Position numbers and translations under genes: made by a program. The notes beneath the pieces were generated by a model. It saw nothing but the letters and a program-made list of their open reading frames with translations, made no database searches and was not told the DNA's origin. This document shows positions 1-8,157 of a stretch of 15,283 nt of DNA, in pieces. Position 1 is the first letter of the stretch; the number at the start of each line of letters is the position of its first letter. The DNA lies in assembly GCA_934486495.1 (NCBI GenBank), contig CAKSPW010000055.1, positions 1 through 15,283 of the forward strand, given 5' to 3'. This stretch comes from an uncultured Clostridia bacterium (lineage in GTDB: Bacteria > Bacillota > Clostridia > UBA1381).

Positions 1-39
1 ACTCCATTCTGTTACAACCGACTTAATTTGCAGCCGTAT

Positions 40-61
40 TTGTACTTACCCCAAGTTACAA
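40..61. repeat. Imperfect inverted repeat at a predicted transcription start
   Basis: Plus-strand TTGTACTT (40-47), a 5-nt spacer ACCCC, and AAGTTACAA (53-61) form an inverted repeat with one bulged base. It spans the predicted start site of the promoter at 64-92, where an operator or a 5' mRNA hairpin could lie. The right arm also overlaps one of two direct copies of GTTACAAC (11-18 and 55-62). Function is inferred from position only. Confidence 0.4.
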
Positions 62-63
62 CT

Positions 64-92
64 ATTATATCACAAAACAAATCGTTTGTCTA
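64..92 (-). promoter_or_regulatory. Promoter downstream of minC (TAGACA-N17-TATAAT)
   Basis: On the minus strand, TAGACA (92-87) is separated by 17 nt from a perfect TATAAT (69-64), with transcription expected to start near 57. It begins 6 nt after the minC stop codon and must serve a gene beyond the window edge. The -35 and the start of the spacer are identical over 13 bp to the upp promoter. The dyad ACAAA-N8-TTTGT (89-72) is shared too. Confidence 0.8.
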
Positions 93-98
93 TATTAT

Positions 99-752
99 TT
101 ACAAAAAATCATGCAAAAAAATTGTATCATTCGTAAGATATGCTATTTTCAAGCCTTTTTTTTGTGTATTATTATCAAAAATTGTGCTTAATGCGGCAAT
201 GGAAATGCCCTCCGGCATGAAATCTGCCGCCGCTATGACCGCATTTTTTTCATTTTCAATGCCTGCGTGCGCAAATCCGGCAAGCCGTCCCATTATGTAA
301 ATACTCCCGGCCGAGTAAATATGACCGCCTTTTTCGATATTACCGAAAACGAAAATATCTCCGGCGGCAGAAATCGCCTCACCGCTTTTTATATCTCCGT
401 GATGAAATCGTATCATACTGCGATTCGGTACAATTCTTTTGAAATTGTCGGGCACATCAAGGCTTTGAGTGCTGAGAGATGACGTGTGCGGCTCACCGAA
501 GCAAACCTCCGCATCGGGAAGAATTGTGTGCATAACCGAGGTAATGCGCAGTCTGTCCGAATTATCAAGACGTCTGCCGCATACGAAAACGGTGCATTTT
601 CCTTTAAAAAAGTTTTCCGCTTCTTTTACCTTTGCACGCATAGCCTCAAGAACCTGCATAACGGGTGTATCAGAATCCAAAATCATCTTAACCCCCTGTG
701 CCGTTCCCTTAAGGACCACAACGTCTGTTTTCTCCACAAAATCACCCCGCAT
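99..752 (-). CDS. minC: Septum site-determining protein MinC
   Basis: MinC inhibits FtsZ assembly away from midcell, normally after recruitment to the membrane by MinD. The 217-residue protein has the N-terminal FtsZ-inhibiting domain (about 7-100; VVVLKGTAQGVKMIL at the start) and the C-terminal beta-helix domain (about 110-195) with GDIFVFGNIEKGGHIYSAGS, then IMGRLAGFAHAG, the MinC signature. The conserved RSGQ motif, needed for MinD binding in E. coli MinC, reads KSGE here (122-125). I use the ATG at 752, which overlaps the mrdA stop by one base. A GTG at 737 has a better Shine-Dalgarno site (GGGGTGAT) and would shorten the protein by five residues. minD does not follow within the 98 nt visible downstream; a new promoter begins instead. 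Confidence 0.93.
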   Translation of the reverse strand: MRGDFVEKTDVVVLKGTAQGVKMILDSDTPVMQVLEAMRAKVKEAENFFKGKCTVFVCGRRLDNSDRLRITSVMHTILPDAEVCFGEPHTSSLSTQSLDVPDNFKRIVPNRSMIRFHHGDIKSGEAISAAGDIFVFGNIEKGGHIYSAGSIYIMGRLAGFAHAGIENEKNAVIAAADFMPEGISIAALSTIFDNNTQKKGLKIAYLTNDTIFLHDFL

Positions 753-2794
753 TAATTGTTTTCTTCATAAAACGCCGATACCGCTTCCTCGTTAAGTCCG
801 AAATACGTATCAAACAAATCCTTTGCCACATACGCCGCATTTGCACCTCTTACTCCGTGTTCAAGAACAACGCACACAGCTATTTGCGGATCATCATACG
901 GAGCAAATGCCGTAAAAATAGCGTTGTTTGACGACTTGCTTCCAAGCTGAGCCGTACCGGTTTTTCCGCCTATCTGTATGGGATATCCCGTAAATATTGC
1001 ACGTGCGGAACCTTCATCGACAACATTTTTCATACCAACCTTAACGGCTTTCAGTGTGTCCGCACTCATTTTAACCGTGCTTCTCGCCTCGGGATTACTT
1101 TGAAAAACAAGACTTCCGTCCGAAGCACTGCGCACGCTTTTTATAAGATTAAGCTTATAACACGTTCCGCCGTTTGCTATTGTTGCAACGTAATCGGCAA
1201 TCTGAAGCGGTGTGAAAGCATGGATTGATTGTCCTATCGCCGCCTGAAGAGTATCCGCACCGTACCAGCCTTGCTCATCAACATTTTTAAACAGCTTTTT
1301 CTTGCTTTCGGGATTGGCAACATAACCGCTTACCTCCTCGGGGAGTCCCGAGCCTGTCAGCTGTCCGAGTCCGAAGTTTTTCGCATATGAATTGATAATA
1401 TCTATACCGCAGCGCCTGCCCGTTTCATAAAAGAAATAGTTGCACGATTTTTCTATCGCCTGTGACACGTTTATACTGCCGTGCGTTGTATGATACTCCG
1501 ACCAAATCCAGCATCTCGGACGATAATCCTCATAAAACTTATATATACCCTCGTCCGTTATCTTCTCTGTCGGCTTAAGCTTTCTCTCCTCCATTGCCGC
1601 AACGGCAACAAGCGGTTTAAAGGTAGATCCGGGTGTATACGTTCCGCTTGCCGCGCGGTTTAAAAGAGGTTTGTTTTTATCCGCCGTAAGTGCAGAATAA
1701 TTACTTCCGAAATTATCAAGACTGTATGTCGGATACGATGCCATAGCAAGTATATCGCCGTTTTTGACATCAATCACCACAGCCGCACCGGCATTTGCGT
1801 CCTTTCCTTTTTTTTCTCCGCCCTCACGGCTTATTTTCTGTATTCTGTTCTTAAGAGAATCCTCAAGCGTGCGCTGAAGCTGCATATCAATAGTAAGAAT
1901 AACGTTATTTCCAGGCACCATCGGAGCTTTGCTTATTATAGTGCTGTCCTCACCGCCGCTGCCCTTGACGCCGTCCGTACCCTTTAGGTATTGCTCCGCC
2001 GTTTTTTCTATTCCCTGTTTTCCGACGCTGTCATTATAGCTGTATCCGAGAGGTTTATATTTTTCGTATTCGGTATCGTTCATTTTACCTATTCTTCCGA
2101 GAACGTGTGAAAGATAGCCGTTATTTTCGTATTTTCTCGTGTAGCTGTTTGTGATTACAATTCCCGGGAAACTCTCCGATGATTCTTTAATTTTCGCAAT
2201 AGCGTCAAAAGGTACGTTTTCTGCAATTATATAAGGCGATACGGGAGAAAATCCACGCTTGTCCGCCTCATAGCGTACCGATAAAATTTTGTATCTGTCA
2301 GACAGAGAGTATTCCCCGCTTATTTTATAAAGCTTTTCGCAAAGAACGTCAAAAACATCCTTTGCGGTCATGGAAATATTAACATACTTTTTATATTTAT
2401 CGTTTTCAAACCATTTCTTTTTCTCATCATCGTTTGAAAACGTAAAGTTCATATTCTCATCAATCGGAAGCGTGCTTTGAGGAACATTATCCAAAAGCGA
2501 AAGCGTTTTTAAAATTACACCGTTTAGCTCCTCGTCCGTGATATCGGCTTTCGTAAGTGCCAATGAATAGCTTGCCTCATTTGTAACAAGCTTCTCTCCG
2601 TAACGGTCGGTTATTTCGCCCCTTGGTGCCTTGTCAACAAGATTTACGCCTATTCTGCTGCCCGAAATTCTGTTGTATTCTTCTCCGCGTATTATCTGCA
2701 TATAAAAAACTCTCATCATTATTACTGTCATTGCCGCCGCAACCGTAAAATATATAATGACCAGTCTTTTATTTATGTTTAACAAGCTCCTCAC
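752..2794 (-). CDS. mrdA: Penicillin-binding protein 2 (class B, elongation transpeptidase)
   Basis: PBP2 is the peptidoglycan transpeptidase of the elongation complex, anchored in the membrane with its catalytic domain outside; it cross-links stem peptides and is a beta-lactam target. The 680-residue protein has one N-terminal membrane segment (about 10-28), the PBP dimerisation/pedestal domain (about 55-290) and the transpeptidase domain (about 330-665). All three active-site motifs are present: SxxK as S390-T-F-K393, SxN as S450-C-N452, and KTG at 611-613. NAGAAVVIDVKNGDILAMAS is the usual entry to the catalytic domain. The start is a GTG at 2794, 3 nt after the mreD TAG, with only a weak ribosome binding site (ATAGG), so coupling to mreD is likely. 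The TAA stop shares one base with the minC ATG. Position after mreD points to MrdA and not to a division PBP or SpoVD. Confidence 0.95.
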   Translation of the reverse strand: MRSLLNINKRLVIIYFTVAAAMTVIMMRVFYMQIIRGEEYNRISGSRIGVNLVDKAPRGEITDRYGEKLVTNEASYSLALTKADITDEELNGVILKTLSLLDNVPQSTLPIDENMNFTFSNDDEKKKWFENDKYKKYVNISMTAKDVFDVLCEKLYKISGEYSLSDRYKILSVRYEADKRGFSPVSPYIIAENVPFDAIAKIKESSESFPGIVITNSYTRKYENNGYLSHVLGRIGKMNDTEYEKYKPLGYSYNDSVGKQGIEKTAEQYLKGTDGVKGSGGEDSTIISKAPMVPGNNVILTIDMQLQRTLEDSLKNRIQKISREGGEKKGKDANAGAAVVIDVKNGDILAMASYPTYSLDNFGSNYSALTADKNKPLLNRAASGTYTPGSTFKPLVAVAAMEERKLKPTEKITDEGIYKFYEDYRPRCWIWSEYHTTHGSINVSQAIEKSCNYFFYETGRRCGIDIINSYAKNFGLGQLTGSGLPEEVSGYVANPESKKKLFKNVDEQGWYGADTLQAAIGQSIHAFTPLQIADYVATIANGGTCYKLNLIKSVRSASDGSLVFQSNPEARSTVKMSADTLKAVKVGMKNVVDEGSARAIFTGYPIQIGGKTGTAQLGSKSSNNAIFTAFAPYDDPQIAVCVVLEHGVRGANAAYVAKDLFDTYFGLNEEAVSAFYEENN

Positions 2795-2797
2795 CGC

Positions 2798-3280
2798 CTA
2801 TCTGAAAATAAATCGTTCCTTAGCCTTAAAGCTTTTCCTCAAAAGCGCAAAAATAATCGGCGCCGCCGCAAGCGTGTAAACACCGCACGGTAAAATCACC
2901 TTCATAAGCGCACTTTGCGCTCCCATATCCCTAAGGCAAAACAAAAGGTAAAACAAGCTTTCAAACACCATCACGCAAAGCGCAGATAATATACCGAAAC
3001 ATAAAACCTGTCTTTTGCCTTTTTTTATCCATATACACAAAAACGCAAAATACGTGCATGAAATACAGCAAAACGCAAAGCTTCTTCCGCCGAGTGCGCT
3101 CATTATAAGGGCACATACCGTACTGACGCAAACTGACGATTTAACATTCCCAAAATTGTACGCATACGCTCCGGAGAAAATAAACAAAAGCTCTGCCGAT
3201 ATTCCGCCGATACGCAAAATTCCGCTTGCATATATGACGGATAAAGCAAAAATCCACAGCAGTGTTTTTATGTATTTCAT
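2798..3280 (-). CDS. mreD: Rod shape-determining protein MreD
   Basis: This 160-residue, strongly hydrophobic integral membrane protein has about five or six membrane segments (approximately 5-22, 28-43, 52-64, 69-85, 90-115 and 126-147) and a basic C-terminal tail (LLRKSFKAKERF). MreD sequences are poorly conserved, and the assignment rests on size, topology and position exactly between mreC and the PBP2 gene. It joins MreC and MreB in the elongation complex. It is unusually rich in cysteine within the membrane segments. The ATG at 3280 is preceded by GGGAG with a 7-nt spacer. The TAG stop lies 3 nt before the mrdA GTG. Confidence 0.85.
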   Translation of the reverse strand: MKYIKTLLWIFALSVIYASGILRIGGISAELLFIFSGAYAYNFGNVKSSVCVSTVCALIMSALGGRSFAFCCISCTYFAFLCIWIKKGKRQVLCFGILSALCVMVFESLFYLLFCLRDMGAQSALMKVILPCGVYTLAAAPIIFALLRKSFKAKERFIFR

Positions 3281-3303
3281 GTATTTTCTCCCTTCGCAAA
3301 TTT

Positions 3304-4098
3304 TTATGATGTAATAACCAGAACCTCGTAAAGCTCCGTCAAATTGACGCTCGGCTCTACAACGGCATACGGAATTGAGTTTTCAGCCTTAAGCTCCTTA
3401 ACCGTTCCGACCGTTATCCCCTCCGGATAAACGCCTCCCGCGCCTGTGGTTTCAAGCACATCACCAAGCTTTATTTCATTTGTGTTTTCAATAAAGCTCA
3501 TTCGGCACATTTTTTGTTTTGAAAGCGCCGTATCACCCTCAACAACCGATAAAAGTCCGCATCTTCGTGCTTTTACGGCAACAGAATTTTCACTGCTTAA
3601 AATTGTGGAAATGATACTGTACCCGGCACCCGTTTCCGTAACCTTTCCGACTATTCCGCCCGGTGCGACAACGGCGTCACCGACTTCTATTCCGCTCCAT
3701 GTACCCTTATTTATAACGATCGTATCGTACCAATTATTAGGCTCATACGAAACAACTTTTGCCGCAACAGTTGTAAACTTCATTTCACCCTGAAGCTCGA
3801 GAAGTTTCGAAAGCCGTTCATTTTCCGCCTTATATTCCGACGATGAAAGCGCCGACAGCTTAAGCTCTGCATTTTCCTTTGCAAGTGCGTCGTTTTGCTC
3901 CTTGTAGCTTTTAATCGAGGTAAAATAAATCTGCGTTTCCTTAATTTTATGCGCTGTTCCGGAGATAAGCGTAAGAACGGGCGAAAATACCGTTCTCATA
4001 CCGCTTACCAAAAAATTATTATCCCCGAATATACTGCAAAAAATCATAACCGCCGCCGCACACACCGCAAGCGATGCGGCAAGCTTTTTTTTATTCAT
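3304..4098 (-). CDS. mreC: Rod shape-determining protein MreC
   Basis: MreC is a bitopic membrane protein that links the MreB filaments inside the cell to the elongation transglycosylase/transpeptidase outside and activates PBP2-RodA. The 264-residue sequence has a short basic N terminus (MNKKK), one membrane segment (about 6-24), a coiled coil (about 58-105, e.g. EQNDALAKENAELKL and ENERLSKLLELQGE) and the extracytoplasmic double beta-barrel domain. The barrel carries the typical stretches GIEVGDAVVAPGGIVGKV (136-153) and GDVLETTGAGGVYPEGI (212-228). The ATG at 4098 follows AAAGGGGAAATTTTA, a good ribosome binding site. It lies 27 nt after mreB and 23 nt before mreD. Domain order and length match the family. 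Confidence 0.95.
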   Translation of the reverse strand: MNKKKLAASLAVCAAAVMIFCSIFGDNNFLVSGMRTVFSPVLTLISGTAHKIKETQIYFTSIKSYKEQNDALAKENAELKLSALSSSEYKAENERLSKLLELQGEMKFTTVAAKVVSYEPNNWYDTIVINKGTWSGIEVGDAVVAPGGIVGKVTETGAGYSIISTILSSENSVAVKARRCGLLSVVEGDTALSKQKMCRMSFIENTNEIKLGDVLETTGAGGVYPEGITVGTVKELKAENSIPYAVVEPSVNLTELYEVLVITS

Positions 4099-4125
4099 TA
4101 AAATTTCCCCTTTGAACGAAAATGG

Positions 4126-5115
4126 TTATTTCTTCTTTGAAATTTTGCCGAGCATTGCACCCGTACCGAGAACAACGCAATCGAGAGCATTCCCGGCAAT
4201 TTCCGCTTTAATGCCTATTTGTGATTTGATAAAAGCGCAAAGTCCTCTTATATTTGCGCTGCCGCCCGTTACGGTTATTCCGTTTTCCATGACGTCCGAG
4301 GCAAGCTCCGGCGGCGTATGCTCAAGAGTAATTTTAACGGCATCGATAATTTCGCAAATATTATCATGCATTGCCTCTCTTGCCTGTGCATACGTAATTT
4401 CCGCCTGTTTCGGAAGACCGCTTGAAACATCTCGTCCTCTTACGGTAAAGCTTTTAACCGTTCCGTCATCAAACGCATTTCCGACAGCCGTTTTAACCTC
4501 CTCGGCCATACGGTCGCCGATATTTATTCCAAGTTCCTTTTTAACATAATTAATTATCGAGCTGTCAAGCGCATCACCTGCAATTCTCACCGACCTTGAC
4601 GATACAATTCCGCCAAGACTGACAACTGCGGCTTCGCACGTTCCGCCGCCTATATCCACAACCATGTTACCTTTTGCACCGTAAATATCTATCCCCGCTC
4701 CGACTGCTGCCGCAAGCGGTTTTTCAACAAACGACACAGACTTTGCCCCTGCCGTTATCGCCGCCTCCTCAACGGCACGCTTTTCAACCTCCGTTATACC
4801 GCACGGAATTGCAAAAAGCGCACGCGGCTTTAAAATCCCCCCGGCATTACTCTCTGAAATAAAGTTTCTGAGCATTGCACGTGTTATGTCAAAATCGGCA
4901 ATTACTCCGTCCTTGACAGGGCGAACGGCAACAATACTGTCGGGCGTTCTGCCTATCATTTCGTTTGCCTCTGTGCCGACGGCAAGAATTTTTCCGTCAA
5001 GCCTGTCAAGTGCCACAACCGACGGCTCCGACAGTATTATTCCGCTGCCTTCTTTATATATTCTCGTATTTACCGTACCTAAGTCTATTCCAAGGCTTTT
5101 AGAAAACAATCCCAT
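4126..5115 (-). CDS. mreB: Rod shape-determining protein MreB
   Basis: MreB is the bacterial actin homologue. It forms membrane-bound ATP-dependent filaments that guide the elongation machinery (MreC, MreD, RodA, PBP2). The 329-residue protein has the actin-fold ATP motifs: phosphate-1 GIDLGTVNTRIY at 9-20, phosphate-2 VVDIGGGTCEAAVVSLGG at about 152-169, and the adenosine motif TVTGGSANIRGL at about 281-292. The N-terminal FSKSLG stretch fits the membrane-proximal start seen in the family. The motifs are slightly divergent (Cys160 where Thr is usual; GGS where GGG/GGA is usual), so it could be a second mreB-like paralogue, but the adjacent mreC and mreD argue for the main gene. The ATG at 5115 is preceded by GAAAGG with a 12-nt spacer. 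Confidence 0.95.
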   Translation of the reverse strand: MGLFSKSLGIDLGTVNTRIYKEGSGIILSEPSVVALDRLDGKILAVGTEANEMIGRTPDSIVAVRPVKDGVIADFDITRAMLRNFISESNAGGILKPRALFAIPCGITEVEKRAVEEAAITAGAKSVSFVEKPLAAAVGAGIDIYGAKGNMVVDIGGGTCEAAVVSLGGIVSSRSVRIAGDALDSSIINYVKKELGINIGDRMAEEVKTAVGNAFDDGTVKSFTVRGRDVSSGLPKQAEITYAQAREAMHDNICEIIDAVKITLEHTPPELASDVMENGITVTGGSANIRGLCAFIKSQIGIKAEIAGNALDCVVLGTGAMLGKISKKK

Positions 5116-5132
5116 TTGCGATTTGTTCCTTT

Positions 5133-5723
5133 CTACATCATATCATAATCAAATTCATCTCTTAATATTTCCGACAAAAGCTTTATCGGAAGACCGACAA
5201 CATTAAAGTAATCGCCCTCTATTTTCTCTATCAGCAGCGCACCTTTTCCTTGTATACCGTATGCGCCTGCCTTATCGGAAGGCTCACCCGTTTTTATATA
5301 AGCGTTTATTATCTCATCGGAAAGCGTTGAAAAAACAACCCTTGTGCACTCGCTCCTGCAAACGCTTTTCATATCTGATTTGTTCAAAACGCAAATTCCC
5401 GTATACACCTCATGTGCTTTGCCGGACAGCATTTTAAGCATTTCAAACGCTTCGCTGTCATCTGACGGCTTTGTCAGAATTTTTCCATCAAGAGAAACAA
5501 CCGTATCGGCACCTATAAAAATTGCATCATCCTCCGACTCGCCCGCACTTGATGCGGCTTTTAGCATGGCAAGCTCCTGAACGTATACTCCAACAGGAAT
5601 ACCGTCCGGAGAAACGGCGCTCTCATCGGCGTTTGAAACAAACGTTTCAAAATCAAAGCCTATATTATTTAAAATTTCACGTCTTCTCGGCGAACCCGAC
5701 GCAAGAATTATTTTTTTTCTCAT
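5133..5723 (-). CDS. maf: Maf nucleoside triphosphate pyrophosphatase
   Basis: Maf proteins hydrolyse nucleoside triphosphates (dTTP, UTP, CTP and modified forms) to monophosphates and pyrophosphate. They act as housecleaning enzymes, and overexpression blocks septation in Bacillus. The 196-residue protein carries the nucleotide-binding SGSPRR at 9-14, IGADTVV around the catalytic Asp73, and GEPSDKAGAYGIQG at 146-159, all in the right order. I start at the ATG at 5723: AGAGGGG lies 7 nt upstream and the ATG shares one base with the stop of the U32 gene. A GTG directly before it (5726) would add one residue. The gene sits 17 nt before mreB, the same neighbourhood as in Bacillus, although the radC usually found between them there is absent. 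Confidence 0.95.
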   Translation of the reverse strand: MRKKIILASGSPRRREILNNIGFDFETFVSNADESAVSPDGIPVGVYVQELAMLKAASSAGESEDDAIFIGADTVVSLDGKILTKPSDDSEAFEMLKMLSGKAHEVYTGICVLNKSDMKSVCRSECTRVVFSTLSDEIINAYIKTGEPSDKAGAYGIQGKGALLIEKIEGDYFNVVGLPIKLLSEILRDEFDYDMM

Positions 5724-7756
5724 CACTTTACCCCTCTGTAAAAATGCCCTCTTGTAAATGTATTTTCAGTCATACCGAGCGCACCATTTCCCGAAAAAGC
5801 GGAAATGTAATCGGAAATTATTTTTTCGCACTCGCTGCCCGTTTCGTCTGTAAATTTCAAAACGGCAAAGCTTACTCCGCTTTTCTTTATTTCCTCCGCC
5901 TTATCTGCCATGTAAATCGGTTTTGAGTTTAAAATACGCATACTGCAATCGCTCGTACACACCAGCTGCATAACATTCCCCATTCTGTCCCTGAGGCGAT
6001 ATTTTGCCTTATGATTTTGGCACAGCCCCGCATTTTTCAAAGGACACGCTCTGCAAATCATCAAATCGAGTCTGCCGTAAGCAATAATCCCGACAGGAAT
6101 GCATTTTGACATTTGCCCGATTTCTCTTAAGTTAAGTTCGGGCGACAGTATAGCATCGTTTAAATACCGGGAATAGAACAAAAGCGATTCGGAATTCGTA
6201 ATGTTAAGTCTTGCACCGCCGAAAAGCTGTTTTCCGGAATGCTTTTTGATTTGACCCGCATTGCTTACCGCAAGAAAATCACCGCCGCAATTGTCTGCGC
6301 TCGTAACGGCGGCACATTTTATAATTCCCCCGTCCGTATTTACGTTTTCGGGACAATATATTCTTTTAATGCCGAGCTTTTCCGCCGCTGCGGCCTGCTC
6401 CGCATTTGAAACGTCACAAGCAATAAAAAACTCCTCCGACCTTACAGCTTGCTTTTCCGCAAAATCAAAATCAAACGTTTGTCTTAGCGGTCTTTCGGCA
6501 CGAAGCCTTGAAAGCTCCTCTTGCGCACGGCGTCTTACAAGATTAATCTGCGAAACGGGAATGGAAATATTCTCGTCAAGCTTCGTTTGAATATTTCTGC
6601 ATTCATACGGCGTATTTCCAAGTTTTTTAAGACTTTCCTTAAGCTTTTCATCGGTTAGCGAAACGGAGATTGCCCGCTCTGCCACACTGTCGGACGCCGC
6701 ATACGCATAGTTTTCTCCGTCCGTCATGCAAACGCACAGCTTATCTCCCATACGCACGGACGCATTTATTTCAACAGGTATTTTTCTTACGCACGCACCA
6801 TCGGCACATCTTTTTTTAACATCTGCGGTAAACGTGTTGCTCGCCGCATTCGACGGATTATCGGGATTTATCATTTTCGCTCCCTCACCACCGAAAAGTC
6901 CCGTTGTAAAGCCGCGAGCGAACGCATTTTTAAGCTCCGTAATATCGCTTTTTAAAACAGATGACGGATTATCGATATACTTTCTGTAAATGCCCGTAAC
7001 CGCCGCAACATATTCGCATCTCTTAAGACGTCCCTCTATTTTAAGAGATTTAACACCTATTTCGGCAAGGTCGTCAAGTCTTGAAACAAGACACAAATCA
7101 CGCGGACTCAGCATATATCCGCCGCAAACCTTTTTTTCGTCCGAATCAACAATCGAATACGGAAGCCGACAAGGCTGCGCACACGCACCTCTGTTTCCGC
7201 TTCTGCCGCCGACAATACTGCTGAAAAGGCATTGCCCGGAATAGCACATACAAATTGCTCCGTGAACAAAAACCTCCAACTCGCAAGTCACTTTCCCGGC
7301 AATTTCCCTGATTTGCTCAAATGAAAGCTCTCTTGAAAGAACAACTCTTTCAAAGCCAAGCTCCTGAAGAAATAAAACATCGTCTGCCGATGTTGCGGTC
7401 ATCTGCGTGCTTGCATGAATTGCAAGCTGCGGCGCACATTTTTTCACAATCTCAACCGCTCCGAAATCCTGAAGAAGAACCGCATCAACGCCTATATCCG
7501 AAAGCGTGCGCACATATTCGGCAAGCTCCTCCGTTTCGTTGTCCTTTACAAGCGTATTTACCGTAACATACACCGAAACACCGTATATATGGCAATAATC
7601 CGTCCATTTTTTCATTTCTTCAATCGTAAAGTTTTTTGCGCTTTTACGTGCGCCGAAGCTGCTGCCGCCGAGATATACGGCATCCGCCCCGCTCTGCACA
7701 GCCGCACATAATGACTCATACGACCCTGCCGGCGATAAAAGCTCCGGCTTACTCAT
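5723..7756 (-). CDS. U32-family protein with DUF3656-like region, probable RNA hydroxylase
   Basis: The family was first called peptidase U32. Its best-studied members are iron-sulfur enzymes that hydroxylate RNA (TrhP on tRNA wobble uridine, RlhA on 23S rRNA), so RNA modification is the better guess than proteolysis. The 677-residue protein has the U32 TIM-barrel domain at about 4-265, with the signature EVFVHGAICMCYSGQC at 161-176 and RSGNRGACAQPCR at 185-197; Cys169, 176, 192 and 196 are candidate cluster ligands. A DUF3656-like middle region follows. The C-terminal part has a second cysteine group (C568, C571, C579, C600, C604) after GIIAYGRLDLM. I use the ATG at 7756, which overlaps the zapA end by 8 nt; a TTG at 7783 would extend the protein by nine residues without family support. 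The TGA stop shares one base with the maf ATG. Exact RNA target unknown. Confidence 0.9.
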   Translation of the reverse strand: MSKPELLSPAGSYESLCAAVQSGADAVYLGGSSFGARKSAKNFTIEEMKKWTDYCHIYGVSVYVTVNTLVKDNETEELAEYVRTLSDIGVDAVLLQDFGAVEIVKKCAPQLAIHASTQMTATSADDVLFLQELGFERVVLSRELSFEQIREIAGKVTCELEVFVHGAICMCYSGQCLFSSIVGGRSGNRGACAQPCRLPYSIVDSDEKKVCGGYMLSPRDLCLVSRLDDLAEIGVKSLKIEGRLKRCEYVAAVTGIYRKYIDNPSSVLKSDITELKNAFARGFTTGLFGGEGAKMINPDNPSNAASNTFTADVKKRCADGACVRKIPVEINASVRMGDKLCVCMTDGENYAYAASDSVAERAISVSLTDEKLKESLKKLGNTPYECRNIQTKLDENISIPVSQINLVRRRAQEELSRLRAERPLRQTFDFDFAEKQAVRSEEFFIACDVSNAEQAAAAEKLGIKRIYCPENVNTDGGIIKCAAVTSADNCGGDFLAVSNAGQIKKHSGKQLFGGARLNITNSESLLFYSRYLNDAILSPELNLREIGQMSKCIPVGIIAYGRLDLMICRACPLKNAGLCQNHKAKYRLRDRMGNVMQLVCTSDCSMRILNSKPIYMADKAEEIKKSGVSFAVLKFTDETGSECEKIISDYISAFSGNGALGMTENTFTRGHFYRGVK

Positions 7757-8138
7757 TTTTGAGTTTTGCCTTAAGCTCGGCAATTTCCCTGTTTGCGTTA
7801 TCGAGTCGGTGTCTTAATGACGCAATGTCTATTTCATGGTCGGAATTTTTCAGAATCTCGTTAAGGCTTCTGTTTTCCTCGGCAAGCTCATCATATTTTT
7901 TCTGTGCCCTGTCGATAATAACCTTTGCGCCCTGCTCCGCCTTAAGGTACTTTTCGCATATATTAAGTGCGGCAAGCACTATCGGACGTTCACCGAACAG
8001 CGTTGGATTTTTTCTTTTTACCTCGCTTACGTGTTCGTTTACGCAATCGGCAATCTTCTCGAGATATTCTGCGCTCTCATCCGATACGAGAGTATACATT
8101 CTTCCGTTTATTGTTGCGCTTATCCTGTTTTCGCTCAT
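7749..8138 (-). CDS. zapA: Cell division protein ZapA
   Basis: ZapA is a small cytosolic protein that binds and bundles FtsZ filaments and stabilises the division ring. The 129-residue protein begins with the ZapA domain: MSENRISATINGRMYTLVSD, then AEYLEKIADCVNEHVSEV (residues about 5-75, including IVLAALNICEKYL). A charged heptad-like coiled coil follows from about 75 to the end (AQKKYDELAEENRSLNEI, then REIAELKAKLKNE). It is longer than B. subtilis ZapA (85 residues) because of this coiled coil. The ATG at 8138 is preceded by AAAGGGG with a 9-nt spacer. The last codons overlap the start of the U32 gene by 8 nt. Location in an operon with mre genes and minC supports a division role. Confidence 0.88.
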   Translation of the reverse strand: MSENRISATINGRMYTLVSDESAEYLEKIADCVNEHVSEVKRKNPTLFGERPIVLAALNICEKYLKAEQGAKVIIDRAQKKYDELAEENRSLNEILKNSDHEIDIASLRHRLDNANREIAELKAKLKNE

Positions 8139-8157
8139 AAGTATTTTCCCCTTTAAT

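Noticed and set aside
7757..7783. TTG start extending the U32 protein by nine residues into zapA
   Set aside because: There is no family support for the extension, and the ATG at 7756 begins the conserved SKPELLSPAG sequence.
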